Of a stretch of DNA of 64,000 nt, positions 24,400-35,329 are shown piece after piece. Each line of letters opens with the position of its first letter. Position 1 is the first letter of the stretch. Made by a program: the position numbers and the translations under genes. Location: positions 8,556,001 to 8,620,000 of the forward strand of contig NC_060025.1 in assembly GCF_021134715.1 (NCBI RefSeq), read 5' to 3'. The notes under the pieces are model-generated. The model did no database searches and was not told where the DNA came from. It saw nothing but the letters and a program-made list of their open reading frames with translations. The DNA is from Daphnia pulex. Its lineage: Eukaryota; Arthropoda; Branchiopoda; Diplostraca; Daphniidae.

Positions 24400-25945
24400 G
24401 TCAGCTGGAGCAAAGATGGCAACCTGATAACAACAGCAAATTTCTCAGCCAATGTCATTTACTGTTGTTGTGGTTCGTTCAAACAACAAAAATAAATTCA
24501 CTGGCCAATGGAAAAGCATAAAATTCAGCCCTAAGTGGACTTCTCGAGACGGATAATCTAGAAACCTAGCAAGAAGGGCTAGCCAAAAATCTGCTTATCT
24601 GCCTCACAAGCGTAACACTTAAAAGTAACTAGTCTAACTGACAAAGTGACGGTCATGTGATGAAGACAATAAAAAACGGTTCCTTATAAGAAAACAGAGA
24701 CTCACTTTTGGATGAGGCGACATGTCTGTCGATGGGTCTGTTCGATGGGTGGGGTGGTAAAATGTCGCGCCATGATGACCAGCCTATATAAAACAAGAGA
24801 CATATTCATTAAAACAAATTTATTAAGAATATGGGCTAAAATTTAAACAAAATATTGAAAATTAACTACCTACTTCAGTTTCAATGGATGGTTTGGAGTG
24901 ACAGATATGGTGGCGAGGAAAAACTCTCCAGAAAACTAACATCCAATCTGACATGTTATCCACCTTGTCAGATACTTAACAGTAATCCTAATCCCAAGTA
25001 CAAAAAAAAAATAAGACACAGAATCACTGATTATTCAAAACCATAATGCCTCGTATAAACTTATAAACGTGTTGTACCTTCCACCTGTGGTACCTCATGA
25101 TGTGATGTTACCACATGGAGTAGGTTGACGATAAAACTGGGGGAGTATTTTCAGCCTAGCTGTTTTAAAAAAGGAGAAAATTATTGTCACCTTCAAAATA
25201 TTCATCATAAAAAAATACTGAGGAGTAAAAATAGGGTAGGGTTAGCAAGCACGTAACAGCGGTATATCCCTCGCACCCAGCAGGGTCGGCATAGAACAGC
25301 AGATCGCATCAAAACATCTTTTCTCATTTTGGACGAACCTGTGTTAATAATTCATACACCTCACATCACACGTAAACATTTTTTAGATTGAAATGCTTGC
25401 AATTTTAACGATTTCTTACCTCATACGTCTACCACAAGTCTACAAGTTGAATTATGAGTGCAATGCAGAGCTTCAAACTTCAAAGGGCTATGGCTATCTC
25501 ATGAGCTAGCAGACGATTCTAGGGGCGCTAGAGGTTTTACTTGTCAGCATTCTTATTTCGGGGCATTATTTTTACCACATTTTTACAGTCTTTTTCTTTA
25601 ATTTAATTTGAATGTTTTGCAACTATTAATAGACTTCATCTGCATTGCTAATCTTTTTTGGCGAAAGAAAAAAAATTGATTAAGACCATTTAAGGTTTAA
25701 CAAGATCACAGAATATTGAAAAAAGTTGCTGCACCATGGTTGCTGGGAGTTGAATATAGGAAATTTATCAATAATCTTTCAAAATTTTAATTTAATATTT
25801 GCATATGCAATAAACTGATTCCTGTCAACTAGCAAAACTTTATGACCCAACACCGGTGAAAGTACTAGAAATGAACGTGTTGTTTACATGTCCATTTCGT
25901 TGCCTATGTAAGAATTTTGAAAATGCACACAGACAGATTGAAACT
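24400..25945. repeat. Cassette flank A
   Basis: A mostly non-coding flank recurs in order behind each retropepsin-like copy: here, at 31360-32700, 43140-46140 (interrupted by a transposon), 53450-54645 and 60950-62090. It contains the minus-strand exon-like block at 24706-24783. Similarity to the 53.5 kb copy is high over long runs (for example CTTCTCGAGACGGATAATC and AACCTAGCAAGAAGGGCTAG). Confidence 0.75.
24706..24783 (-). other. Conserved minus-strand exon-like block, copy A
   Basis: On the minus strand the block is bounded by an acceptor (TATATAG|G) and a good donor (CCAAAA|GTGAGT). It contains ATGGCGCGACATTTTACC and later ATGTCGCCTCATCC. Corresponding blocks with the same bounds lie at about 31716-31795, 43325-43402, 53778-53870 and 61268-61345. 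Conservation of both splice signals suggests a real exon, but the frames differ between copies and no partner exons are assigned. Confidence 0.4.
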
Positions 25946-25947
25946 CA

Positions 25948-26040
25948 ATTACATGAATTCATCCCAATTGATTTGAACACCAACATTTTCTTTCGTGTTT
26001 GATACAGGAGGAAAGCGCAGCTCCCTCAGTTTAGAACGAT
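25948..26040 (-). pseudogene. 3' remnant of the secreted acidic protein gene
   Basis: The minus strand retains only about the last 29 codons of the secreted-protein family (RSKLRELRFPP...VQINWDEFM, stop at 25949). Upstream, the reading passes into unrelated sequence with no signal peptide. It is what remains of the cassette A copy after a deletion. The intact N-terminus is seen at 33.7, 47.1 and 55.1 kb. Confidence 0.65.
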
Positions 26041-26159
26041 CGCTAGCGGCGATACCATCGGTATCGATTCCGCTACCGATATTAACAACCCTGTATATAT
26101 GGAGCCGTCGGGGCTGGGCTGTGCTTGATTGCATGTTTACCTGTAGAAATATAAATAAA

Positions 26160-26660
26160 TAAGTAAGCTTGAAATCATTCCCAAATTTCCCTCATCGCAA
26201 CCAAAACTGTATCAAGTTGCTATTCATATTCACCATGGCGTGCCAGGTACCAACCGTGCCCCACACAACTGTTTGCCTGTGAATCCATGCACACAAGTCA
26301 TGCAAACTACACGAACTAAGATTTTTAACACAGCATAAATCAAAGGGTGCATTAGCTAAAGTAGATAACACAGCTGTGCCCTCGGTTGCTATGAATCTTC
26401 CACCGCAAACGGTGGAGCAATATTGACAAAACATAGTCTTGCAATCATTCCCACAGTTGTCTTTTTGACACGGCATCCTTGACAACAAAGGGTTGTTATA
26501 GTTACTAAGCTTGATTATCAAAATTATTCAGCATGGCGTGCTGCACGAAGCCTTTGGGAAATATTACGCAGAAATTATGCACACTTCACAGCACAAACAG
26601 AGAGTCAAAGCCACATAAAATAAAAGAACATAAGCTTTCGGAGATACGCAACTTAGTCGC
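26160..26660. repeat. Duplicated upstream repeat before IR2
   Basis: Two imperfect copies (about 26165-26420 and 26430-26680) contain AATCATTCCCA, a TTCA(C/G)CATGGCGTGC block and a GGTTGCTATGA block. The same elements stand upstream of IR1 (18610-18870). No coding is seen. The first copy's GGTTGCTATGAATC is a half-decayed form of the X-box-like motif. Confidence 0.55.
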
Positions 26661-26662
26661 TG

Positions 26663-26756
26663 GTTGCTATGACAATCATTAACAAATATACATGACAGAG
26701 CTCAACGAACTGTTTGGATTCATGGAACGATCTAGACACGTTTACCATTATAAATA
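26663..26756 (+). promoter_or_regulatory. IR2 promoter: X-box-like motif and TATA box
   Basis: GTTGCTATGACAAT (26663-26676) matches 13 of 14 positions of the RFX X-box consensus and ends 135 bases before the IR2 start codon. TATAAATA (26749-26756) lies 55 bases before the start and is followed by the shared CAGCTTGTTT. This is the best TATA box among the receptors. Confidence 0.55.
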
Positions 26757-26811
26757 CAGCTTGTTTGACATTTCCATTGCATTGCAAACTGTGCAGCTTC
26801 TCCGACTTAAA

Positions 26812-29041
26812 ATGTCAATGCTAGGTTTGTACAAGAGCAAAAACCAGATGGTCAATACACGCCAAAAAATTTTGATTTCAGTTCCAGTTATTGTGGTTTT
26901 TTTATTAATTACAAGCGTTGATTTTGCCACACAAACTGCTTTGAACGGGTTACACTTTAATTATATCGCCTTTCATGTAAGTATCTCCCAAATTAAATTA
27001 AACAAAACAAATGATTTCATAGAAAAATTTTCCTTTGAGATTGCTCTGATGCCATTGTAAACTTAACTCTAATTTATTAATTAAATCCCTGTTTATCATA
27101 GAACCCACCTTTTGATATACTGACTCGGGGGACAAACGGCACCTTCACTTATACTGGGTCATCAATTAACATAGTGGATTGGTTGGCAAAAAGATTCAAT
27201 TTTACGTAAGATAATAAACTTAACTAATCTGTAATTAACAAAAGTTCCTGCAAAACGTCTAATTTCCAAGTAAATAATTTCGCCTACGCTCTTTCAACAT
27301 GTAAAGGGTCACTTTTATACCAGTAAACGAAACTTTAACCAACAAATTGGGAACGCACGAAGCTATCTATTACCAACTTATGAACGATAAAGTAATAAAT
27401 ATAATTGTTATTCCAAATTATTACATAATAAGGAATGGAATTAATATAAGCCGTTTCTGATAGGATGTCGAAGGAATAGGATGTGCGTTTTACCTAACTA
27501 TGGATCGAGTAGAAAGATTCGACTATACAGCCTCAGCATGGTCAGAAGCATTTAGTTTTGTTGCGCCACGACCTGGACAAGAAAGCAGATTATTTGCCTT
27601 CATTGGTCCATTTCAACCGATGGTTGGCTATAATCGCAAAAATAGCATGCTCTTTTATTACATTTTCGACTTGACAGGTTTGGATGTCAGTTTTCATCAG
27701 CCTCATTTTCGTAATCGGTGCAATGACATTTTTTACGTGGCTCTACAATCGTCGTAACGCTTATACCCAGAGCAGTCGTACGACAAGTCAAACAGTAGCA
27801 AACAATCGGCCAAGCGGTACTGATCTGACAGGTCAAAGAAGCACGTTTTCTTTCATGGGTTCCCACATGATTTATGTAATAAATACAATGACGAATCAAG
27901 GTAAAAGATTTAAAGCGTCACTCAAGTAAAAAAAAAAAAGTAGTGAATGTTATAACATTAGCTTCTTAGTCTACCATACCTAATCACATTTTTCTACTAA
28001 CTTAAGGGTGTAGAGAACTATACAATCGTACCTCATTTCGACTCCTGGCCGGAGCATGGGTTTTGTGCGCTATGGTTCTGGTCAATTCCTATACGGGAAT
28101 TATCACTTCGTCCCTTACAACACCGAAGATAAAGCCGCCGATAAACACACTGGAAGAATTAGCAGCAAGCAAAGAAGTAAAGATAGTAATCAGAAGTGAT
28201 ACATCAACCGGAGTACAAATACTGGTAATGCCTCACTTTTGTGTTCTATTTTGGGATTTCTGAGATTCACGTGAAACTATTCAATTTATGTATTTAAATA
28301 AATAGCAAGCAACATCTGGCATATATAAGGTTCTGGGAGATCAAGTCCGGAATGAACCTGATCGAATTTTTGACGATCCTTTTAAATTGGCAACCAAGTT
28401 ACAATCTGGTCAGTTTGCTTATCCATTTGTAAGTAAAAATAACAAAGAAACAAAACACTTATTTAACTTGTGCACGACAAATTTAAAAAAAAATTGCAGC
28501 TATACGTATTCGATGATTGCTGATTTTATGGTATAATTTTCTGTTTTTCGTTAGGTGCATACTTTCAGCATTGCTTTTGTCGGGAATCAATTTAAAAAAG
28601 ATGGCAAGTGTCGTTTTAAAGTCTCCAAAATATTGCCCCTATCACACGGACATTATTCGTTTCTGTTCAAAAAGGGAAGCTGGTACACCAAAACAATCAG
28701 CAAAGGGTAACTATTCTTCAGACAATTTTTTACATAATTTCTTAGACAGTATGAACAATAGGCTTCTCTCACGAATGTTCTCTTAACCCCAACCCATTCG
28801 AAGGATTTTGGAGTTATGGGAAGGCGGTTTCGTTCGTTTTTGGGTGAAACACCTCCCCACCATACCCAGGGCCGACGAATGTTTCGCCGAAAATAAAAAT
28901 CGAGTCTCTCGCATAGCACCTATCCAGTTAACCGATTTGACCAGCGCCTTTCTAATTCTAGGCATCGGGATAGGACTGGCGACGCTAACATTCTTGCTGG
29001 AAACTATTCATTCGAAATTTCGGCGCTTCAAATGTCGTTAA
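26812..29041 (+). CDS. Ionotropic receptor IR2 (iGluR-related channel)
   Basis: Nine exons: 26812-26976, 27102-27205, 27307-27391, 27464-27622, 27678-27900, 28007-28224, 28306-28428, 28555-28706, 28804-29041 (488 aa), with the same phases as IR1. Leader ILISVPVIVVFLLITSV, helix VFISLIFVIGAMTFFTWLYN, pore GSHMIYVINTMTNQG, helix with NSYTGIITSSLT, last helix LTSAFLILGIGIG. The frame is open further upstream to an ATG at 26692, but 26812 is preferred because every paralogue starts at this point, after a conserved CTTAAA-like leader and a TATA box at 26749. The exon 4 donor is ATG|GTTGGC where paralogues have GTGAGC or GTAAGC, a weak site. Exon 6 encodes CRE where IR3 and IR4 have GRE. Function as for IR1. 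Confidence 0.92.
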
Positions 29042-30060
29042 TGTATGCTTCAAATGAAGCAGTTCATATGAAAATTTCTATCAGTAGTGGTTGTTCTCTC
29101 TGAAAAGTAGTAAGCGTAGTCGATCGTAGGCTTACTTAAAATTGATGTTAGATGTTACGTTGCATATTGCTGTTTAGTTTTTATGTTATATCCACAAAAT
29201 TCCTGCTTAATTAAATTACGGGCAACCATAAAAAGCAAAGATTTACCTAGATTTCATAAAGTAGAGCATCAAAAAATTAAAACAATCGTTCTAAATTGAA
29301 AGTTTTGATTTTTCCTGCCATTTCATTTTAAAATAAAGACTAAAGAGTAGTGATTTTGCGGCTCCTTAAATAATTTTAAAAAATAATGTATGCATAAATT
29401 AAAAAGTAGTTTTTTAAATTATTACTAAACGATTCCTTGGGCATCAAGATAAATAGATAATACAAATCCTAATATCTCCGTAGTTGCGACAGCATCTACA
29501 GCCTTGATACTTTCATGAAAATTCCGTCAATACACAACCTGAATTGGAACGAAGGATTATCGTAATAATATATAACATTGTGTACAAAACGTTACAATGT
29601 CCATGCAGCTAGATGGCTTTGTCGAGTAACCATGGTGACTTGTAAAGAAACTCTTTTCAGGCGATTCGACTTTGTCGATCACCAATTCTAAATTCACGAA
29701 ATATTCTCATTAATTCAAAAGTGCTGCAGGCTTACAATGAATCTTGATTTGAACAGAAAAACTTATATCCAAAATCGGACGTCACATGAAACCATATAGG
29801 ATTCCCCATTATTGATTAGTAAAATTAAAATTGAATGGTCTAACACAAAAATGTTAGTCTAATCGAATGATGCGTCGACAAGTTTTGCATCAATACAATA
29901 TTGCATCACTGATGCATAATGAAATTATTATTAAATCTTATTATACAGAAAAAAAATTGCGTTTGCTACACCTAAGCTACAGCGTATGTTGTGACTATCT
30001 CGACGTGCTTGTTCATCGAGGAAGTACTCTACGCACCCGCGGACATTCCCATCATAAATG
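29042..30060. other. IR2 3' region, dispersed repeat
   Basis: No gene is seen. About 29450-29590 is a repeat (ATCTCCGTAGTTGCGACAGC, CATGAAAATTCCGTCAATAC) found again at about 34700-34850 and 48100-48250. AGCTAGATGGCTTTG lies near 29605. Confidence 0.6.
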
Positions 30061-30084
30061 TTAAATTCGTACAAAATTAAAAAC

Positions 30085-31341
30085 ATGGAAGTGTAAGCTT
30101 CTATGTTCCAGCGTCAAAGTTCTCCTAAAAATTTGGCTCCCAATCTTCCCAGGAAAACTGGAACCACAGCCGGAACCAGAATGCAACCCCAACAAAATTA
30201 CGAAACTCAAAGAGTCGCTGATTGAGGATGGCACAATAATTAAATAGTTGAACAAAAAAATAAGTGTCGGTTTTCGACTCGCAACGCCAATTTGAGAATG
30301 AATTGCAAAGTTGGTCTGTTGCTGAGAAAGCAACTACAGAACCACTGGAAGCTACCAAGCTCCACAATCAGTTGCAAGGATATTCCCAAAGGCACAAAGA
30401 TCTTGTTGTACTTCACAATAAAGACAGGAAAGAAATATGAAGGGCCAATAGAATTCCAAAGTGACTGGACAGAGCTGCTCAAAAATGTGTTAAACAGAAG
30501 GTCGGTCCCTTCGGATCCCTTATATCGACCGAATGACCTCTGATATAGAAATGGTGCTAGTTGTCTCGCAGGGGTTCCCAGTGACCGTGTGAATAAAGTA
30601 CCAAAACTCGAGGGCCAAGAAAATGAAACAGGCAACGAAATGACTGATCGACCAGAACCAGACAAAACGGAAGCTGTATAGAAACTGGCGGACCTTTAGG
30701 AAAAGCAGAAGGAACAAAGGAAGAACCAAAAGATTTCAAAGTTTGGCAAATTCCGACTAGTAGCACAATAACCGGTTTCTCATGGTGGCACTAACGGAAG
30801 AGGCGGATGGTAATAAGATAGAATCCGAATATGAGGCCAGACCCCAAAATAGAGGTGACCCAAGTTCCTCAATCAGTGGGACTCTTCCTTGTTGGATATC
30901 AGCATGAATGGACAAGTGACAAACATGTTCGTTGTGAAAGGCAGTTTCCGTTTGGCAGTAAACATGGAGCATTGGGAAAAGCTAATAGGTCGTTCGAAAT
31001 TGCTGAACCTTCTCTCAAAATTATGGATCCAGAGATACGGAACTCAAAACTTCATCAAAACAGAAAGATTTTTTCAACACTAGCATCAAACTGATTGAGA
31101 ATGGAAGAGAAACATACTTTCTCCCCGTTTTAGTTTTTGATAACAAAGGAACATCCAACTTTGTCGGACAAAAATATTTCTACAATCAGCTCAGACAACT
31201 CGACCAGGAAAATGCTCCAGATTTGCTCGTTAATCAACGAAAGGATTTCAACAATGCCCAGGTCAAAGATTGGGCACTGAAGGACAAGTTAAAGCGAGCA
31301 AAATCGAAGCTATATACGAAAACGGCAAAACTTTCCTAAAG
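30085..31341 (+). pseudogene. Retropepsin-like family, copy B (decayed)
   Basis: A coiled-coil block (about 30330-30438) reads YSQRHKDLVVLHNKDRKE, as in copy A, but then stops. The domain block (about 30898-31330) contains NGQVTNMFVVKGSF and NMEHWEKL, loses its frame near 31075 where a base run in GAAAGATTTTTTC differs from copy D, and resumes as GQKYFYNQLRQLDQENAP. Several frameshifts show it is not a functional gene. It lies between IR2 and the secreted-protein gene at 33.7 kb, the same place as the other copies. Confidence 0.6.
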
Positions 31342-31359
31342 AAAGTGTTTGTTAAGTGA

Positions 31360-32700
31360 AATCCTGCAGTCACTAACACACTCTACAAAACTACCGCTTT
31401 GGTCAGCTGAAGCAAAGATGGCGACTTGACAACAACAGAAAATTTCTCAGTCAACGTCACTTTCTGTTGTAGTTCGTTCAAAAAACAAAAAGAAATTCAT
31501 TGCGATTCATTGGCAAATTGAAAGGCATAAAATTGGACGTGGGATGAAGTGGAATAATTCTCGAGACGACTTCGTTTTACCAAAGAAAAGAAAGCCAAAA
31601 ACCTGCTGATCTAATCGTGACTTTAAAAATAACTAGTCTTAACTGACCAAGTGACGGTCGTATGATGAAGACAATAAAAAGAGATGGTCCCTAATAAGTA
31701 AATGAAACAGAGACTCACTTTTGGACAATCCGACATGTTGCTGGGTCTGTTCGATTGGGTGGGATAGTAAAACGTCGCAGCATGATGACCGGCCTTTAAC
31801 AACAGATAAGGTATTCATTAAAACAAATTTTTTAAGAAAAAGGGGTAAAATTTAAACATGATATTTAAAATAATTCTTACTTCAAAGGATGGTACTACGG
31901 AGTCAAGGAAGTGGTGGAGAGAACAAAAACTATCTCAACACCCAATCCTGACACTCCTATCCACTGTGAAACCCCTTGGCATCCACTATAGACAGTAATT
32001 GAATATCAAGAAAACAAAATAAGACACAGAAACACTCATTATTCTAAACCATAATGCCACGCTAACGTTATCAACTTGTACCTTTCACATCCACAAAAGA
32101 ACTGATGAAGTGACATTAACACCTGGCAACAAAACTGGAGGCGTATTATCAGCCTAGCGTTTCTCAAGGAGAAAATTGCCGTCACCTGTAAAATATTCAT
32201 CGACAAAAAATACTGAGAAGTAAGGGCAGGGTAAGCACTAAGTAGCCAACATTCTTTTCTCACCTTTCAATGAACACCTTGTTAGTGTCACACCAGAACA
32301 TTTTCAAGACTGAAATGCTAACTGCCCCGTTAAACCATCTACAGTGCCGTGCAGTAATAAATAAATACAGCGCAATTGATTCTTTTCTTACGGCTAATAC
32401 CACTAGTAGTGCGAAACCGAATGACTGACTTAATCAACTCACTCAGATAGCAGACGATTAAGGACGTTAGGGGTTTTACTATTCAGCATTTCAGTAGCTC
32501 TTATTTCGCGGGTAAAATTTGAAACGTAATATCACTGTTTTTCTTTAATTGAATTTGTGAATTTGAAATTTGAATATTTTACAACTATTAATCCAGGCAT
32601 TTCGTGGCATCTCAATAGTTTAGAACCTTGAAATTGAATAAAATAGAAATAGTTAAAAACCAAGAATAACATTAAAAAGTACAGACAAAAGAATGAAACT
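31360..32700. repeat. Cassette flank B
   Basis: This is the counterpart of 24400-25945. It includes the minus-strand exon-like block at about 31716-31795 (donor CCAAAA|GTGAGT, minus strand), TAATGCCACG near 32050 and CAGACGATTA near 32453. It is more diverged from flank A than A is from D. No coding is supported. Confidence 0.65.
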
Positions 32701-32707
32701 CAATTAC

Positions 32708-33719
32708 ATGAATTCATCCCAATTGATTTGAACGCCAAAATTCTCTTTCGTGTTTGATACAGGAGGAAAGCGCAGCTCCCTCAGTTTGAACGATGAGTTC
32801 CGAACGGAAGACCGGAAGAGTTGCTCTCTTTTCCATTTGGATTGTCTGTAGTGAAGAGCTCGTACGACATGTTTGATTGGCATTTGGGTTGATCAACTTG
32901 GATAATCTGGGAGTCAGTGATGAGGGAAGACGGCGTTGTCTGTGCCTTTGCTGGATCCAACTCCAGCGGAAGAGCGTCGACACTGATCCATTGCTCTGGT
33001 CCAGAAGTGACTGATGAATGATACAGAGCTTCAGGTGAGGAACTGATTTCCACTTTCTCTGTCGTGAACGGTAATATTGTCTCCAGAGGCGAATGGGCAA
33101 TAGTAGCGGATGTGGCTGAAGGAGCCGTTGGGACACGCCCAAGTGGATACATTAGAGGAAGCTCCGCTGGATCAGAAGGTGCTGCAACAGTTGGTAAATG
33201 ATAGAGCTCAGTGGTTTCTATCGGTAGGACGACCAGATGATCCATGACAGGCTCTTGTTCGCCAACAATTTCGGAATGAGGCTCTTCCAGGTTCTGTGTT
33301 GGCTCTTGAACATCTGATAGAATCTCAGTTTCAATAGAACCTGAATTGGGTAGGCGGCTGTGAATGACGTTGGCATCCCAAATTGGTAATGCTGGCTGTT
33401 CGGTCCCACCATTAGAAACAGCAGGTAAAAAGAAGTAAATTAAAGTATGGGTAACCCGTTCCGGTTCTTGAACGCCAAAGTCTTGAAACGCCGATTGGTC
33501 TACGAAAGGTTCGTTAGTGGTGTCAGAAAGGTCTCCATTATTCTCTTCAATTGGAATAAGATAATCTTGTATTTGACTCGGCTGGTCGTTGCGAGCAACT
33601 CCTTGGATGTTAGCCAGGACATCATGTAATTTCACTGCAGACGTACGAGACGAACGGACCGGTCCAGCGTAACAGCTTGAAAGATGAAGTAAGAACAGGC
33701 AAGCTGTAATGCTTTTCAT
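32708..33719 (-). CDS. Secreted acidic Ser/Thr/Pro-rich protein, unknown
   Basis: A single exon on the minus strand starts at ATG 33719. The signal peptide is clear (ITACLFLLHLSSCYAG), followed by an acidic chain rich in Glu, Asp, Ser, Thr and Pro with few Cys. The frame runs 312 codons to a stop at 32781. Compared with the paralogue at 46.1 kb, one base is missing near 32787 (TTTGAAC against TTTAGAAC), so the last about 30 residues, ending VQINWDEFM at 32708, are out of frame and the protein is slightly truncated. A TATA box (TATATAAG, minus strand, 33875-33882) is placed for a start near 33845. No family is recognised. An extracellular structural or mucin-like role is possible. Relatives: 25.95, 46.1-47.1 and 54.6-55.1 kb. 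Confidence 0.65.
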
Positions 33720-33874
33720 CTATAAGATACGAAAGATGGACAAACATTTAAAAATAGTTAAATGAATCAATTTAAGTATAAACGAATTTTACGGTTAGAA
33801 AATTCATGTTGCAAAAGGTCTAGTGCTAGTTGTGGTCTGTCAGTTACTATGTTGTTCAATCAGAAACAGGCTGA

Positions 33875-33882
33875 CTTATATA
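33875..33882 (-). promoter_or_regulatory. TATA box of the secreted acidic protein gene
   Basis: The minus strand reads TATATAAG, about 155 bases before the ATG. The same box and flanks occur before the copy at 47.1 kb. In the copy at 55.1 kb the box has changed to TATATGTC, consistent with its decay. Confidence 0.55.
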
Positions 33883-33889
33883 GTACTAC

Positions 33890-35150
33890 TGGAATGAGAT
33901 AACTTATTTTCCCCAGCCGCTTTCTCGCTCGGGTTTTCCGCTATTTAAAGTAACACACAACTCACCGCAACACTAACTGAAACTGCTAATGGTTTAAACT
34001 GCTTCTTCTTTTACCTTTGTCCGGAGATACCGTTAGTCGTCTTACATAGTTGAACGACACGCCGTCGAAAGGGAAAATGGTGTTGGACTGATTAATTGCA
34101 GTTTTCTTTTGCAAGAGCTAGAGGTTTATTGGCCACAGCGTGATTTCCATCGGTCAATTTATGATTTTTTCTCTTAGTTTTCACTTCTTAAAAGCCGCGG
34201 CACCTGCAGCTGGGATTTCCACAAGATTAAAACTTTAAGCGTCACATCAGCGATAATTTTAAGCAAACTGCTGTTGCCTTTTCTTCAGCTTTCCGTATTT
34301 CCTCGAAATTATTTTGACGGCAGCATCTGAGACGAGTAAAATGTCACGACAATTGTCCTCTGCTGTATAAGCTTTTGTTTCGCGATGAAGAGAAATACCA
34401 AGACTTAGGAAAAATGCGTGCGGGATTGGAGCTTTTCCGATTTTCCGATTTATCAGATAAATGAACATACTAATTCTACTATAGTAACCATAGAGGTTTA
34501 AGAAACAATCCAACACAAAATCCCCGTTTTCTCTTTTTGTTGTGTAAAAAATTACAAAGTTTTCGTCGAAGCACAACATTTTAGCGTGTATGGGAAAACC
34601 CAACGATCTTGGTTAAGAAGAAGGATCTAAAAAGGCTCGACTGGAATCATTTGGACAGCTCATGGAAGCTTTTTTTTAATTATTACAACGATTTCTTGAG
34701 CATCAAGATAATACAAATTCTATAATCTCCGTAGTTGCGACAGCATCTACAACCTGATTACTTTCATGAAAATTCCGTCAATACACAATCTGAATTGGAA
34801 CGAAGCATAGTCGTAATAATATATAGCATTGCATACAAAACGGTACAGTGAGGCATTGAGAAACTCTCATCAGGCGATTCGATTTTGTTGATCACCAAAT
34901 CTAAATTCACGAAATTTGCTCAATAATTCAGAAGTACTGCAGGCTTACAATCTGAGCTGGCTTACAATCAATTTGAGTAGCCAAACTGACATCCGGAATG
35001 AATAAAACTACTAATCCGCTATTGATAAGTGAAATCAAAATTTCAAATGGACAAACATTTCTGACATTTCAATGGGTAAATGTCTGAGTGAAAGTGCACA
35101 TCACACGCACTAGAAGAGACTAAACATAAAAATATGTTCTAGGTTGCGCT
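33890..35150. repeat. Repeated spacer between secreted gene and IR3
   Basis: This 1.2 kb spacer recurs at 47320-48590 and 55330-56500. A minus-strand frame (34603-34259, 114 aa) is open here, but its copies carry indels that are not multiples of three, so I do not call it a gene. The dispersed ATCTCCGTAGTTGCGACAGC repeat lies at about 34725. Confidence 0.6.
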
Positions 35151-35152
35151 CG

Positions 35153-35166
35153 GTTGCTATGACGAG
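35153..35166 (+). promoter_or_regulatory. X-box-like motif before IR3
   Basis: GTTGCTATGACGAG matches 13 of 14 positions of the RFX X-box consensus and ends 163 bases before the IR3 start. A TATA-like CTACAAATAGAGCTT follows at about 35257, as in the paralogues. Confidence 0.5.
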
Positions 35167-35329
35167 CATTTCAAACAGTTGCAAACTGGAATATTAATAA
35201 CAGTTGTTTGCTGGTTGCTTGGCAGTTGGAACATATGGGCTATACAAATTTAAAACCTACAAATAGAGCTTATTTCGCATTTTCGATTCACTACACTCTG
35301 CGCGTCTTGAGACTCTTGACTGACTCAAA

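Noticed and set aside
34259..34603. 114-codon minus-strand open frame in the spacer before IR3
   Set aside because: The two related spacers (about 47.7-48.0 and 55.7-56.0 kb) carry indels that are not multiples of three, so the frame is not conserved.
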